Of a stretch of DNA of 64,000 nt, positions 33,301 to 45,390 are shown in pieces. Numbering within the stretch: position 1 is the stretch's first letter; each line of letters starts with the position of its first letter. The notes under the pieces were generated by a model. That model had not been told where the DNA came from. It was given only the letters and a program-made list of their open reading frames with translations, and did not search any database. A program made the translations under genes and the position numbers. The stretch is from Escarpia spicata. Lineage: Eukaryota > Annelida > Polychaeta > Sabellida > Siboglinidae. Location of the stretch: assembly GCA_963995525.1 (NCBI GenBank), contig OZ023206.1, forward strand, positions 28,450,960 to 28,514,959, written 5' to 3'.

Positions 33301-36300
33301 ACTGATGCTTTTTTGGCAGTAATTCATCGATAGCGGAAATATGACACCATTGCTTAAGAATAACTGACGGTCACCACTGGATTTTTGGACAATACCTTAC
33401 TTGTCCTTAGTTGGAAATATAATTGTCACAACGTAGCTGAATAGATTTTGATCAAGATCTTGAATAATATGGAATATAAATTGAAGACAAAAAGAAAGAA
33501 ACTAATTCGTAACATGTTACCTTAGGATACCTTAGGACTGTTCTGATCGCATGATCCACTTCTTCTTCAGGATCTAATATTACAACTTGGAGATTTCCGA
33601 TTCCAGTATTTAATATTAGTGGGGCTTCAAAGTCATATAGGATCTCCTGTGTTGACCAGATTTTGTCAAGGCGGTTTTTAAGTGAATTTATTGATTTAGC
33701 TTGTATTACTGAATCAGGTCAACTACTCCACGGTTCAGTCACTCGTAGCGGGAATGTATTTTTTCTTATGTTTAGTTTTGCTCTTTCGTTGGATAGTTTG
33801 AGGGAGTGTCCTCTGTTTCCGGATCGTAATGCCACAACGTCCAACTTAAGGATGTTTGGCGCGGATTTATCATCATACAGGTTATGCATTATTTTGTAAA
33901 CTTCAATCATGTCCTCTCTATGACTTCAATGTGCTAATGTAGGTAACTTAAGTAATTTAAGTCTTTCAATATATCATAACTCTCTCATAGCAGGTAGTTC
34001 TTTTGTGGCTCTTCTCTGGACATTTTCTATGGCTATTCTATATTTCTTCTTATGTGGATACCATACTGCTATCTTGGTGGGATTTCACCATAGTTTTATA
34101 TAGTGGCACCAATGTGTGTGTATCTAAGAATTGAAAAGTTGTTCTGATTATTTTTGTCATTCTGGTTGCTTCTTTAACCACTTGGTTGATGTGATCTTCA
34201 AATTAAAGTTTTTAATCAATAATTACTCCTAACTCTTTTTGTTTATCTGTCGTGACTAGATCATGTTTAACATTATTTGTTGTCAAGAAACATTTGTTTT
34301 GACCTATATTGTTTCACCCATTTTCCATGTGTAGACATTTATCGGGATGAAAGTTTAACAGCCATTTGTCGGTCCATTGTTTTAGAAGACTTACATTATG
34401 TTGTAGTATATCTTGGTCATCTTTCTTTACTATTGCTCTAAATATCTTTATCTCATCGACAAATAGAAATGGATTTGAATTTGTTAAATCTGGTAGGTCA
34501 TTTATGTGTAGAACAAAAAGTAAAGATCCTAGAACGGATCTCTTGTTTCCATGTATCTTGTCCATAAGGTATTTTATGTCTAATTAGTTTTCTTAGCATT
34601 CAGGGGAAGTTTCCCTTTCTATTATTTGAAACTACTTTTTGAGGTACATATCTATCTTCTAATGAGCTTAGTACTGTTTTGAAGATATCCCGCTGATCGT
34701 TAACATTATACTTACAGTCTTAAAATTTATCTTCCCAGTTAATATGTGGACATTCTATCCTGATAGCATCATAGTTTGCTATATTATACGGCTTCCTTTT
34801 GTAAGTAAATTACTTGTTATAAATTTGCACACAATACCGAATTTGATTACACAGTGGTCACTTTTGTCCAGAGGGCTACGGTACTCTAGTTCTCCTACAT
34901 TATCTCCATCAATAGATCTAACAGGTTTGTATTACTTGTGCCTCGTCCTTTGGTGGAGTTTGGCAAATTTTGAACCATTAAGGTGTCTCTAGGGCATTCC
35001 ACAAATTTAAAGTTTAAGTTGTTCTGGTTATTTGATTTGGTTGTCCAATGATTCCAATTTATGTCTGGGAGGTTGAAGTCTCCTGTAATTACTTACGATG
35101 TGTGAGTACTTAAGTTGTGAGATTGTTCTAATCATATTTAGGAGTTCTACATTATTTTCTTCAGATCCCCCATCGCTTCTGTATATGCATCCAACAGATG
35201 TTTGTTTTTATTCTTAAGTTTGATTTATATAAATAAGCATTCTTTTAAAATTTTGACTAACTTTGGTGTGCATGTAGGGGATATAAAATGTATATTATAA
35301 TACCCCTTCCTTCGTTATTTTCTACGTTTTTTTTAGAATAACATGTAACCTTCAAATGAAAATTCTGGCGTGGTTACAGAACATTTGGAGTTTGGGGGTT
35401 TTACTTCATTAATTGCTATTATGTGGGGTTTTAATTATTTAATTCTTTGTTCAAATTAATTTTGTTTGTTTCTTAGTTGGTCAGCATTGGTACAAAAACA
35501 CCGAATGGTGCCTATCTCTTTAAAATTATCTTTGTTCGCGTCCCATCTGATGTTCTAGGTGAATGTAAAATCTTTATTGACTTTTCCTTATCTTTCTTAC
35601 TCTTCTTTCCCATGGTGGAGCTCTGACTCTCTATAAGTATCACCCCGACCTGTCTGCTGCTTCCTGTCTCTTTGCTTCTTCTTAGAGCTTTTTGATTCCT
35701 GTCTTCCTTGTTGGTTTTGTCGAGATCTATTTTCGTGTTTTTGAACTTGTCGTTGTCTTTGAGATGGTGAAAGTTTCTAAGAAGTGTGCGTTCTTTTGTG
35801 AGTGTGAATGAGTTTGACTAGAAGCGTACTGGGACTGTGTGCAGTTTCTTTTAGTGAGTTTGACTAGAAGCGGACTGGGACTGTGTGCAGTTTCTTTTAG
35901 TGAGTTTGACTAGAAGCGGACTGGGACTGTGTGCAGTTTCTTTTAGTGAGTTTGACTAGAAGTGGACTGGGACTGTGTGCAGTTTCTTTTAGTGAGTTTG
36001 ACTAGAAGTGGACTGGGACAGTGTGCAGTTTCTTTTAGTGAGTTTGACTAGAAGTGGACTGGGACTGTGTGCAGTTTCTTTTAGTGAGTTTGACTAGAAG
36101 CGGACTGGGACTGTGTGCAGTTTCTTTTAGTGAGTTTGACTAGAAGCGGACTGGGACTGTGTGCAGTTTCTTTTAGTGAGTTTGACTAGAAGCGGACTGG
36201 GACTGTGTGCAGTTTCTTTTAGTGAGTTTGACTAGAAGCGGACTGGGACTGTGTGCAGTTTCTTTTAGTGAGTTTGACTAGAAGCGGACTGGGACTGTGT

Positions 36301-38692
36301 GCAGTTTCTTTTAGTGAGTTTGACTAGAAGCGGACTGGGACTGTGTGCAGTTTCTTTTAGTGAGTTTGACTAGCAGCGGACTGGGACTGTGTGCAGTTTC
36401 TTTTAGTGAGTTTGACTAGAAGCGGACTGGGACTGTGTGCAGTTTCTTTTAGTGAGTTTGACTAGAAGCGGACTGGGACTGTGTGCAGTTTCTTTTAGTG
36501 AGTTTGACTAGAAGTGGACTGGGACTGTGTGCAGTTTCTTTTAGTGAGTTTGACTAGAAGCGGACTGGGACTGTGTGCAGTTTCTTTTAGTGAGTTTGAC
36601 TAGAAGCGGACTGGGACTGTGTGCAGTTTCTTTTAGTGAGTTTGACTAGAAGCGGACTGGGACTGTGTGCAGTTTCTTTTAGTGAGTTTGACTAGAAGCG
36701 GACTGGGACTGTGTGCAGTTTCTTTTAGTGAGTTTGACTAGAAGCGGACTGGGACTGTGTGCAGTTTCTTTTAGTGAGTTTGACTAGAAGCGGACTGGGA
36801 CTGTGTGCAGTTTCTTTTAGTGAGTTTGACTAGAAGCGGACTGGGACTGTGTGCAGTTTCTTTTAGTGAGTTTGACTAGAAGCGGACTGGGACTGTGTGC
36901 AGTTTCTTTTAGTGAGTTTGACTAGAAGCGGACTGGGACTGTGTGCAGTTTCTTTTAGTGAGTTTGACTAGAAGCGGACTGGGACTGTGTGCAATTTCTT
37001 TTAGTGAGTTTGACTAGAAGCGGACTGGGACTGTGTGCAGTTTCTTTTAGTGAGTTTGACTAGAAGCGGACTGGGACTGTGTGCAGTTTCTTTTAGTGAG
37101 TTTGACTAGAAGCGGACTGGGACTGTGTGCAGTTTCTTTTAGTGAGTTTGACTAGAAGTGGACTGGGACTGTGTGCAGTTTCTTTTACATCCCCGAGCCT
37201 TTATAGAATTTGTTCTTTGTCATGTTGTTGTCCTGTAGTTTTTAGTTGTGACGTTGTTTCTGGCAATTTGAAGATGATTACATTGTTTAGTCTTTTTCCA
37301 TTTCTTTTGTTTCAATGTTTTGTTCTTTCACGTGTATTTGCGCCACTTCTTTGACTTCAGTTGGGCTAATGGTTAACTTTGTTTGGCCTAGTTTGGGGCT
37401 CTTCTTTACCAATGATTCTGATATAGTTTCTCTCACTCTTTTCTTATCAACTTTGGATCCAAGTTATTTTTTATATTTCATTAATTCTTTCTTCCACCTT
37501 CTTTAAGAATTGTTAGCACCTCTTCTCACAGCTCTTTTCCTTCTTGAGATTTTCATTACTTTCATTACAGGGTGGACAAAACCAATGTATATCCTGTTTG
37601 TCTGTCATTAGTTTATATTCTTTATCGTTATGTCCACACATTCGATACACAAATGTTTCTCGCATAATTCGCACTCTAGGGGTTTACGGTTTGGACCTTT
37701 GAAGTTTTGTGTACACCCTGTGCATGTCCAAACTTCATCATCAACGGTTGTCCACTGAAAGTCATTTTTACTTTTTGTTCTTGTTTTTTGGCCACTTCCC
37801 ATATCCTACTTTAGTTTTCTATACATTATTATTTAATTTGTTTTATAATTTGAGTTCTATAATTTGAGTTGTGCATGGGATCAAGGCAGTGCTGGGAGAG
37901 ATATATTGAGTCTGGGGGTGAATAACAGACTCAGTTGTTTATCAACAGTGATTATAGAATGATACCCAGAACGACTCTGGGTGTATTGGAGTTGTCTTGA
38001 TGAAAGAGCCAAATTAGTATAAAATGAAGATTTGGGCAGGATGGTTGAAGAAATATGTTTATATCTAATTAATTTATACTGTTTATGTCTAAATAATTTA
38101 TTATGTTTGTATACACAATAATAATGGCTTTAACTAACTTTGTATGTTAAGCGTTGCTTGAGGTACTTTCCTTTTTTTGCTTTTATTGGTGGCGGGAAAA
38201 TTTGAAATTCAGAGTTGATTTATAGTTACGATCCTAAGGGAAGAAGAGGTTTTAATTTATTAGTTTATGATGAGATTTAGTGCAGCTAGTGTTGCTACGC
38301 AAGCGCCTAGTACCGAAACCGGAAGTCCATCGGCAACATATTGTTGCCAATTATCAGAGAAAATGATGAAGATGTCTCACCTCTCCGAAGGGCCACCAAC
38401 CCAAGAGAATGTCAAAGGTGTAGAAGGACATTGCTGTGACGGCGACACAGACGTCAGTGACAGCGAGGTTGAGGATGTAGAAGGTAAAGGTTGTACGCAA
38501 TTTCTTTTCGATAACAAAGGCGGCAATCACGATGATGTTTCCGACAATTGTGACAATGATGATAATGAAGAGGCCAAGACAGACGAGAATTCGGACTGGC
38601 GGTATCTGTGTACTTCCAGTATTGTTCGCTGTAGTATCGTTTCGTTCCGTCTCTATGACGGCCGTGATGTTGCCCGCGTAATGTGACGCCAT
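29524..38692 (-). CDS. Aminergic class A GPCR, 400 aa, four coding exons
   Basis: Exons (minus): 38,692-38,381; 33,168-33,005; 32,250-31,953; 29,952-29,524, total 1,203 nt. All introns are GT-AG with phases 0, 2, 0, and the phase-2 junction rebuilds the TM4 tryptophan codon. Residues: sequons at 8, 18 and 23; N52 (TM1), D80 in NLAVTD (TM2), C107, D114 (amine-binding Asp of TM3), DRF at 131-133 (usually DRY), W159 and P169 (TM4), C183, HHLP at 202-205 (TM5), CWLP at 340-343 (TM6), W368 and Y371, NPFLY at 377-381. The third intracellular loop is about 105 residues. TM5 lacks the serines of catecholamine receptors, and TM7 WLTYFNSTLNP resembles muscarinic/histamine receptors; the exact ligand cannot be read from sequence. 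Plasma-membrane receptor. An acceptor just before the ATG (38,698) implies an upstream non-coding exon. No stop or frame break. Confidence 0.92.
30060..30580. repeat. Compound microsatellite in GPCR intron 3
   Basis: (CA)n, then GGGA/GAGA, GATA, GACA (30,300-30,440) and a pure GGGA run (30,488-30,573). Long frames here are artefacts. Confidence 0.97.
31240..31840. repeat. Loose GGGGTTCG-type repeats in GPCR intron 3
   Basis: Words such as 'ggggttcgt' and 'gggggttcg' with following 'aaacgtggggtta' recur about eight times. No coding. Confidence 0.4.
31953..32250 (-). CDS. GPCR coding exon 3 (TM4 end, ECL2, TM5, start of ICL3)
   Basis: Acceptor TCGCAG. The first base completes the Trp codon, then IAVLVVWLAP, YVCKWEPSKNREF, GHHLPDVIMIFCFIRIF and MRKRR. 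Ends NSQ, donor GTGTGT. Confidence 0.9.
33005..33168 (-). CDS. GPCR coding exon 2 (TM3, half of TM4)
   Basis: Acceptor CGAACAG, then VLCGLWIFFDYGMTF; DRFW; ends KVVIVVI plus two bases of a Trp codon, donor GTGCGT. Confidence 0.9.
35810..37186. repeat. 46-bp tandem repeat, about 30 copies
   Basis: Unit 'gagtttgactagaagcggac' + 'tgggactgtgtgcagtttct' + 'tttagt'. Copies differ by rare point changes (AAGTGG for AAGCGG, one CAGCGG, one GCAATT). 46 is not a multiple of three, so no frame survives across it. It lies between the two parts of the LINE ORF1. Confidence 0.98.
37608..37802 (-). pseudogene. LINE ORF1 N-terminus with PHD-type zinc finger
   Basis: After a basic start (MGSGQKTRTKSKNDFQW) the frame gives C-x2-C (WTCTGCTQNF), CELCEKHLCIECVD and, after a stop, HWFCPPC: a C4HC3-like PHD arrangement. 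Known CR1-like ORF1 proteins of marine invertebrates carry such fingers. Confidence 0.7.
38381..38692 (-). CDS. GPCR coding exon 1 (N-terminus, TM1, TM2)
   Basis: ATG at 38,692-38,690, five bases after an acceptor (TTGCAG). Ends WWPFGE with donor GTGAGA, phase 0. Encodes three N-glycosylation sequons, TM1 (GLFIIIIVTIVGNIIV) and TM2 (NLAVTD). Confidence 0.92.
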
Positions 38693-38734
38693 GTTATCTG
38701 CAATTAAAATGTAAACATCAGTAAACATTTATGT

Positions 38735-39118
38735 TTTGTGTATACTTTTGAAGACTCACCTATTTAGACAAGCGTTTTTATAATTCACCTACTAGGACAT
38801 TTTATGTACTTTCTATTGATAAATGTATTTTTTGTTTTATTAGTTTCTTAACATATTTATGATTATTCTTCTTGTATAAATGAATGTATTTCTAGTAGTT
38901 TTTATAAATGTCTTAATTTATGTAAACGCTTTTTTAATGATCTCTCTTTTTTAGTAACTATATTTAAGTTAATGTTATATTTTTTACATATTTATTTCTT
39001 AATTAGCATTTCTTTTTATGTAATATACTATTATATACGTGTGCATGTATGTAAAGCGCCCGAGGGCAATTTTAATTGATTGGGCGCTATATAAGTACTT
39101 TTATTTTATTTTATTTAT
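38735..39118 (+). mobile_element. 3' end of another L2-like LINE
   Basis: Begins with the C-terminal words LKTHLFRQAF (38,748-38,780), then an AT-rich 3' UTR and the tail 'gggcgctatataagtact' with TTTTA repeats. It lies just upstream of the first coding exon of the receptor. Confidence 0.75.
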
Positions 39119-39797
39119 ATGTCATGACGGGTGCATCAGCTGTCAGTCGCGATGGAACAAACACCTAAACATACATGTCGATATTTTCATTTTCCTACAA
39201 ATGCTTTCGTACTTTCAGGACTTTTCATATTAATTGACTATTGTATCTCGACCGCCACGCACGTCTATTAGCCTTCTTAAAAGTTCACAAGACTGGATTG
39301 CCAACACAACTTTAAAGGCTCGATAAGTGGAGGCTAAACCCATATGCTGTTGGTATACTTGATATCATATGATGTATCATAACATATGCCTACACTATTG
39401 TCGTCAGTTGTAAGAAGGAGACGACTACCATCTATTGGTCATTGCACAGCAGTCGATCAACTAGTCTCGAAGCTGGTGTCTTGCCATCCTCACGCACATG
39501 TTTGCCGAGCTGGATTGGCGTGTTTCGCGCGACAGGCGGGCGCTAGCGTGATTTGTTGGCAAATGAGTTGATTGCAGGTTCTTTCGGTGGGGTGTCCGTT
39601 TAGGCGGATGCAAGTCAGTGGTTGGTGCCTGTGGAGAATTGTTTGTACTTCTCTGTTTGCGCTGGGATTGAGGCAATCTGGTTGCCCACGCCAAAGACTG
39701 GGCGATAGTGGGATACCCTTGAGCGAAACCAGTCTACTGACCAGCCAACCGTGACGGGCCAGCCAACCGTAACGGACTATATTCCGTAATCAGCACA
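39119..39797. other. Upstream of LINE ORF1; no gene seen
   Basis: May be the LINE 5' UTR. A 'ccagccaaccgt.acgg' word is repeated twice at 39,740-39,772. Confidence 0.35.
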
Positions 39798-40121
39798 ATG
39801 TCTAGTACTAAGACAAGAAATGGTAGTTGCAACGCAGATGACGATATGCAGGTCACCTTCGCCCTGAGGATACAGGAGATGCTCGGGGACAAGGAGGTGG
39901 TAAACAAAATCAAAGCTGCGCTCTACCCCGATGCCATAATGACTGAATTGAGGGACCTGGAATTAGAAATGACTCGCTTGTGCTGTATAATACACGCCAA
40001 AGACAAGATTATCGGTGAACTGCAGGACAGGGTCGGCAGGCTCGAAACAAGCGTTGCCATCGACTGGGGCGCCAGCAGACCCAGCCCGTCCCAGGACAAC
40101 GATTATATTATTCAAATCTGA
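39798..40121 (+). pseudogene. LINE ORF1, N-terminal part (coiled coil)
   Basis: ATG frame of 107 codons with a helical, heptad-like stretch (ELRDLELEMTRLCCII, IIGELQDRVGRLETSV). This is the usual coiled coil of L1/CR1-type ORF1 RNA-binding proteins. The expected central RRM-like part is missing. The C-terminal part is found at 45,213-45,390, on the far side of a 5 kb insertion. Confidence 0.55.
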
Positions 40122-40336
40122 TAGACTACGCGACTCTGTCTACAGCGCTCGGGGGTAACTAAAGACCTACAACAAAACCGCAGAGCCGGTGTAGTAAGTT
40201 GAAACCACTACCCCTCGAAAACACTACGGTAATGGTTTGAGGGTACGCTCAAAACACTACCCCTGACGTTTTTTTATTCAAATGTTAACTTTATTTGTGT
40301 TACTGGCCATCCATAAAGTACGTCTTGGTTTGGATA

Positions 40337-40560
<224 letters not shown>

Positions 40561-40736
40561 AAAAACCATTCAACTATTATGTGCCATACAAAAAGTAATT
40601 TTAATAAGAACAAATACTCTCAGGACAGGATAAAAACATCTTAATGACATCGATAGCACGCAACAAAGCGCGCAGAATGAGTAAATTAATTAAACAGTTA
40701 ACTTTGCCGCAATCTCGCAGCCTGCGTATATCTAAC

Positions 40737-41398
40737 TCAACAGCACGCAACAACTCTTTCAAAATGAGCATGCAAGTTCGTCAGGTATACACTTTGTTTC
40801 CATTTCAGCACGCCTGGTACAAGACAAGGGTGTTTATACGGAAGCCATGTCTTTATGGTACTGTAATCTGTGTACACAAACATCGTTGTTTGTAGTAGAG
40901 TAGCCATACCCACAATCTCTACCTCAGTTGTCCATGTTCCATTGTTGGCCATCCCGCTGGTTGAAACATACTGATTAATGTTTGCGCCATTGTAGTTGCT
41001 AAGCATTTGACAATGTGTTGGTTCGCAGAGAAATGCTACTACCAGGTCCCGGACCATCTTGTAGTTTGCTTGTGTACCCGTCAATTCGAGACTCGAATAA
41101 AACAGTTGCCATCACCTGTGATGGCGTCCGTCAGCTTTGGCTCGGTTAGATTAGCGACCTGCTGTCTATATTTCATATTTTAAGGTAACGGAAGGTTCAG
41201 GCGTCCAGCTTGGTATCTTCGCCAGGCTGATGTAGTTGGCACGAACACAAACTGCCTGTTTGGTGTGATCTTTGTCAGCACTATATCAGGCATCTCGGGG
41301 TCAGGTTTCTCGGCAGGCGGGTCGAAGTTTGTCGACATGTCGGCGGTCTGATCGCACTCTGGTCGAAGTTTGACTGATAGCACCTCGGCAGACAACAA
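40737..41398 (-). pseudogene. OTU-family cysteine protease, frame-broken
   Basis: Minus frame from 41,398 begins a P/D-rich segment (NFDPPAEKPDPEMPD, VLTKITPNRQFVFVP). After breaks the catalytic motif GDGNCF appears (about 41,110-41,127), followed by LTGTQANYKMVRDLVVAFL, WTTEVEIVGMATLLQTTMFV and YLTNLHAHFERVV. The D-G-N-C box and the final H-F are the OTU catalytic signature. OTU domains cleave ubiquitin and are carried by several transposon families. Frame shifts at about 41,105 and 41,170 prevent a single product. Confidence 0.7.
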
Positions 41399-41399
41399 A

Positions 41400-43440
41400 G
41401 GTCAACACCTATCTGACTCTACGACTCAGGTGGGACCGAGACACTGTGAAGAGAAGGTGCTGCCTTGCTGGACCTGCTGCTTGCTCGTTGGCAACGGTCG
41501 CATGTGTTCGTGTACGTTTTCACATCTTTTTTCACACCTGGTCACCAGTTCCTCTCCAAGATCTTTGCGCAGGTCTTGTCTTAGCCTACATGTGCACCCA
41601 GTGACTTGGATTCGATAGTGTTCCCTGTCCCCTTGTGGCGTGCTTTCAGGATGTGCTGGCGGTCATTGGCATCGTATATCATACGGAATTTTTGAACTGT
41701 AAGATACCAATATTGACTATTATTGCCAAAATAAATCATTCATTCAGATCACACAGTAAACGGGATTTTGCGACAACGAATCTATGGAATTATATTACGT
41801 CCAAAAATACACCATGTTACGTGCTATTTTGTTACATGCGTCATTTTAAATGTCTGCCAGCACTTGGTTTCATGGTGCTGTGGGTAGTAGGTTGGCACGT
41901 TGCAAAGTGCCATGTCCGTACCTCTTTTGTTAACATTTATTTACGTATTGTTCTTAATGCTAGAACACATGTTGTAGGTATGCTGCCCATCAAACTGAGT
42001 GTATTAAGCCCGACAAATTGTTAGCATTTATTATTTTCCGCCCACAAAATTAATAAGTGCACGTTCCTACCTTTGATGTGCTAGATTCACACGGTCTTTA
42101 CACGCACACACATACGCACATACCACGTACGTCGATATGCGCGCCCTCCAGCACGCCCACATGTACACGCACGCACGCACGCACGCGCGCGCACACACAC
42201 ACACACACACAAACCACAAATCCTGCTAATAATTATAATGGCTATTGACCCTCGGTTGATTCTGGATAATGGAATATACAAACTTTCATTAAAGGTTTGA
42301 TTGCTTCAATGACTTACTTAGTTATCAAACAATTATCCTCTCACTTACGTTGCTACATTTTTGTTGAACTCTGCTCTCCAAAATGATTATTATATAATAG
42401 TACTGTTTTAAATAGGGCAACTAATTTCATATATAATATATATGTTTAATTGTTTTTTATTTATTAAAATTATAAATGATCAAGATGAATAATTACACTT
42501 CTGTAAAATTATTTAATATGCACATCGGTCTTCAAATTGCATTTAAAATCATACTTTAGATTAGTTTTATCCTCCTTTGACTTTAATTGTATAATTAATA
42601 ATTAAATACATCTATAGAAAATGTGTCCTCTTCAAAGAACAAATAATGACATAAGAATTGTATTTATTGAATTTATTTCATTATAATTGTACGCTGTTCT
42701 TTTTCTATATAAAACTATTATATCTAGATTAATACTATTTAGTATGGCTGTGAATTTTTTTTTAAATTATATTATCAATTAATTCGTTTTGTATTCACGG
42801 AAAATATAAATACAATATAACCAACATATTTCACTAATTTCAACAAATCTATGATTTCATAAAATCTTATTGTAGGTCTATGCGAGGAATACTTTTACTT
42901 TTACTTTTCATAAATATATATTTTATATTTTACATGAATACGGATCATCCGATGCGCAGGCGATGCTTTAATTAGCTACGCATTGTGGCAAAAAATATTT
43001 AACAAGCTTGCATTGATGGTTTATATGATTTTATACCTGTCATTTATGGCGGCGATTGAGGATCGGAGGTTGTATACTCTATTTGGCGTAAAGGTGCGGC
43101 TATCCTACGGGCTCTTTATGCATAGCTGGTCTGCGTACGCTGCATACGAATATACCATATATTATTCAGCTAACGTAAGTAATACATTTGCACAAAGTAA
43201 TTAAAAACTGAATAAAGTAAATAAAACAGACGATAATTACCTCCAGCACTGAGCCGATGGGGCCTGTGTTTGAAGTATAACTCTCCGCCACGCACTGCAA
43301 CATTGCTTGCCTGGCGCTTAAAGTTGCTTTTCTTCCCGTAGTCATTCTTCGAACTCCGTGGATATTTTCTAGTGGTTAGATAAAAGATTATGCTATCAAA
43401 ATGAAAGGTTGACACTCCCCGTGGACGTCCCATGTTTGTC
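41400..43440. other. AT-rich interior of the 5 kb element; no gene recognised
   Basis: The longest frame (41,635-42,024, 129 codons) has no domain I recognise. A CA/CG microsatellite lies at 42,100-42,215. Confidence 0.4.
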
Positions 43441-43469
43441 GTGGTCTATTTCACAAGATTCACGATGTT

Positions 43470-44330
43470 TAATAAGTTTTCTCAAAATCGAATGGCGCGA
43501 AAACGAAAAAGTGATACTTGTAACAAAAAAGTTCGATAGGCGCGAAAACTAGTTAGTTAAAAATTGCCGCCTGGTAAAATTAACGGTCATCAAATTAACC
43601 AGATGCATGATGTGCATTATGTTTTTTTTAAATAATCGAAAGACACGTAAAGTTGGCACTAGCTACAACAAATTCGTTCGGCGCGAAAACTTATTAGTTA
43701 CAAAGTGAGGAATATATATATGGCTTAAATATGTCTTTTTACGCGAGTTCGAATCATCCGATGTACAACATCGACAACAAAACAATTAGATCTGCCAGTT
43801 AACGCGGGCGATTGGCACGATCCTAGCGTCTACGAAAGCTCGGTTTCTCTGTTAATGGTAACATTTACTTGTTCAGTAAATAAACAGCAGAATGACGCTT
43901 TGCCGTTAATTGGAATAATAAGTTGAGGTGTTTACAAACAATTAACTGAAATCTAACAATTATTTTTAAAGAATAAATATCCTGCACGTATTGACGCCCG
44001 TCTACCAAAATTTGATAATGACCGTTGTATGTTTTTGAAATAATAGAATGGCGCGAAACAAAAAGTTGACACTTGTAACAACAAATTCGTTTGGCGCAAC
44101 AACTAATTAGCTACAAAACGGGTGCCAACTAAAATTTACTACAAGCACGACATAAATTAATTAAATAATCCAATGGCGCAAAAACAAAAAAGTGACGGTT
44201 GTAACAAAAAATCCGATCGGCGCAAAAAGTAATTAGTTACAAACGGCTGCCAGATAAAAATCAACACATGTACGACATGTTGTATGGTTTTAAATAATCC
44301 AATGGCGCGAAAACGAAAACACACACACAT
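43470..44330. repeat. Diverged ~130-150 bp tandem repeat with GGCGCGAAAAC boxes
   Basis: Five or more units begin 'aataatc.aatggcgcgaaaa' and contain a second 'ggcgcgaaaact.attagtta' box. Boxes at 43,494, 43,539, 43,680, 44,050 and 44,304, with eroded forms between. GGCGCGAAA matches the animal E2F consensus. Confidence 0.75.
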
Positions 44331-44429
44331 ATGGGAATAACATTCAATTCAATTAAAAGGGTTTAGGTTTATAACAAGCTATTTAAAGATACTAATCATG
44401 AAATAATCAGACTACTTGATGTAGAATTT

Positions 44430-44950
44430 TTTAATCTTAGCCCTAATGAAAAATGATATTTCACACTATCTATTTTTCCATTTGTCCGATTAGTTACAAG
44501 GGTTATCCTAACCCCAACCATGACTAAATCCAAGCATAGCTAATTATAATAATAAACGTAACCCTAATGAATGGAGACAGTTCTCACTAACTGATTATTC
44601 TATTCGTCAGAGTTGTTCTATTTTTATTACCCTAACCCCAATCATAAATTACTCCAATCATAAATAGTAATAATACTAATAATAATAGTAACCTTAACCA
44701 TAATGAATGATGACATATCATAATCCACCATAACTCAGTCTACCCATAATTTAACTTAATATCCTCAAACGTAATGAATAATTACTTATCCCCGGCGCCT
44801 CATTATGACACTAACTGTTTATTTCCGCCGTCTCACTTGTCCAAACGATTACGCTACAACTAACCTTAACTAATTATAGTAATGATATAGTGCCTAGTTA
44901 ATGTTTTATGACGTTTCACACTAACTATTTATTCCCGTTGTCTAATTGGC
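44430..44950. repeat. Degenerate repeat with AACCCTAATGAATG words
   Basis: Blocks with 'taaccctaatgaatg', 'tttcacactaactattta' and 'cctaaccccaatcat' recur three to four times at about 150 bp. Confidence 0.5.
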
Positions 44951-45212
44951 TCTAAAGAATACGAACTTGACCTCAGTGTATAGGATGACTCCCAAAGGTG
45001 ACTGGTGTACTTGGCTGATAAAATATACTGACGGTAGTGTTTTGAAATTGGGTAGTGTTTTAAGCGAAAGTAGAGGTAGTATTTTGAACGTATCCGTAGT
45101 GTTTTGAGAGTAGGCTAAAAACACAACGGTAGTGTTTTGAGGGTACGCTTAAAACACTACCGTAGTGTTTTCCGCGAGTTAGTGTTTTGAGCGTCCTACA
45201 CCGGCACTACGA

Positions 45213-45390
45213 ATCTTTGTCATCGAAGACCTGACATAGCATTGCTCACTGATGGCCTTCGAAACTCGGAAACTTCGAGCGGACAAGAAGATAACTGACT
45301 ATTGGACGCACAACGGCCACATAGTCATTACAGACGACAATAATATTATCAATCAAATCAATTCACCGCAAGAGCTCAACGTGTATTAAG
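45213..45390 (+). pseudogene. LINE ORF1, C-terminal part
   Basis: RIFVIEDLT, a stop, then TRKLRADKKITDYWTHNGHI and INSPQELNVY followed by TAA: the conserved C-terminal domain of L1/CR1-type ORF1 proteins. It starts eight bases after the inverted end of the 5 kb element. Confidence 0.65.

Larger units (their letters stand above)
33540..37802 (-). mobile_element. CR1-like LINE with PHD-finger ORF1, in GPCR intron 1
   Basis: Read on minus: ORF1 start at 37,802, a tandem-repeat block (35.81-37.19 kb), a charged remainder of ORF1 (35.59-35.8 kb, KDNDKFKNTKIDLDKTNK), AP-endonuclease traces (EYRSPLDKSDH at about 34,870) and an RT fragment at 34,565-34,314 (SVLGSLLFVLHINDLPDL; FVDEIKIF replaces FADD). 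The C-terminal domain is at 33,910-33,660 (MIEVYKIMHNLYD, RGHSLKLSNERAKLNIRKN, SINSLKNRLDKIW). Many stops. Same strand as the receptor gene and wholly inside its first coding intron. Confidence 0.8.

Noticed and set aside
38267..38686. 139-codon acidic plus-strand frame
   Set aside because: Antisense of the first receptor exon, which has conserved helices, sequons and splice sites on minus.
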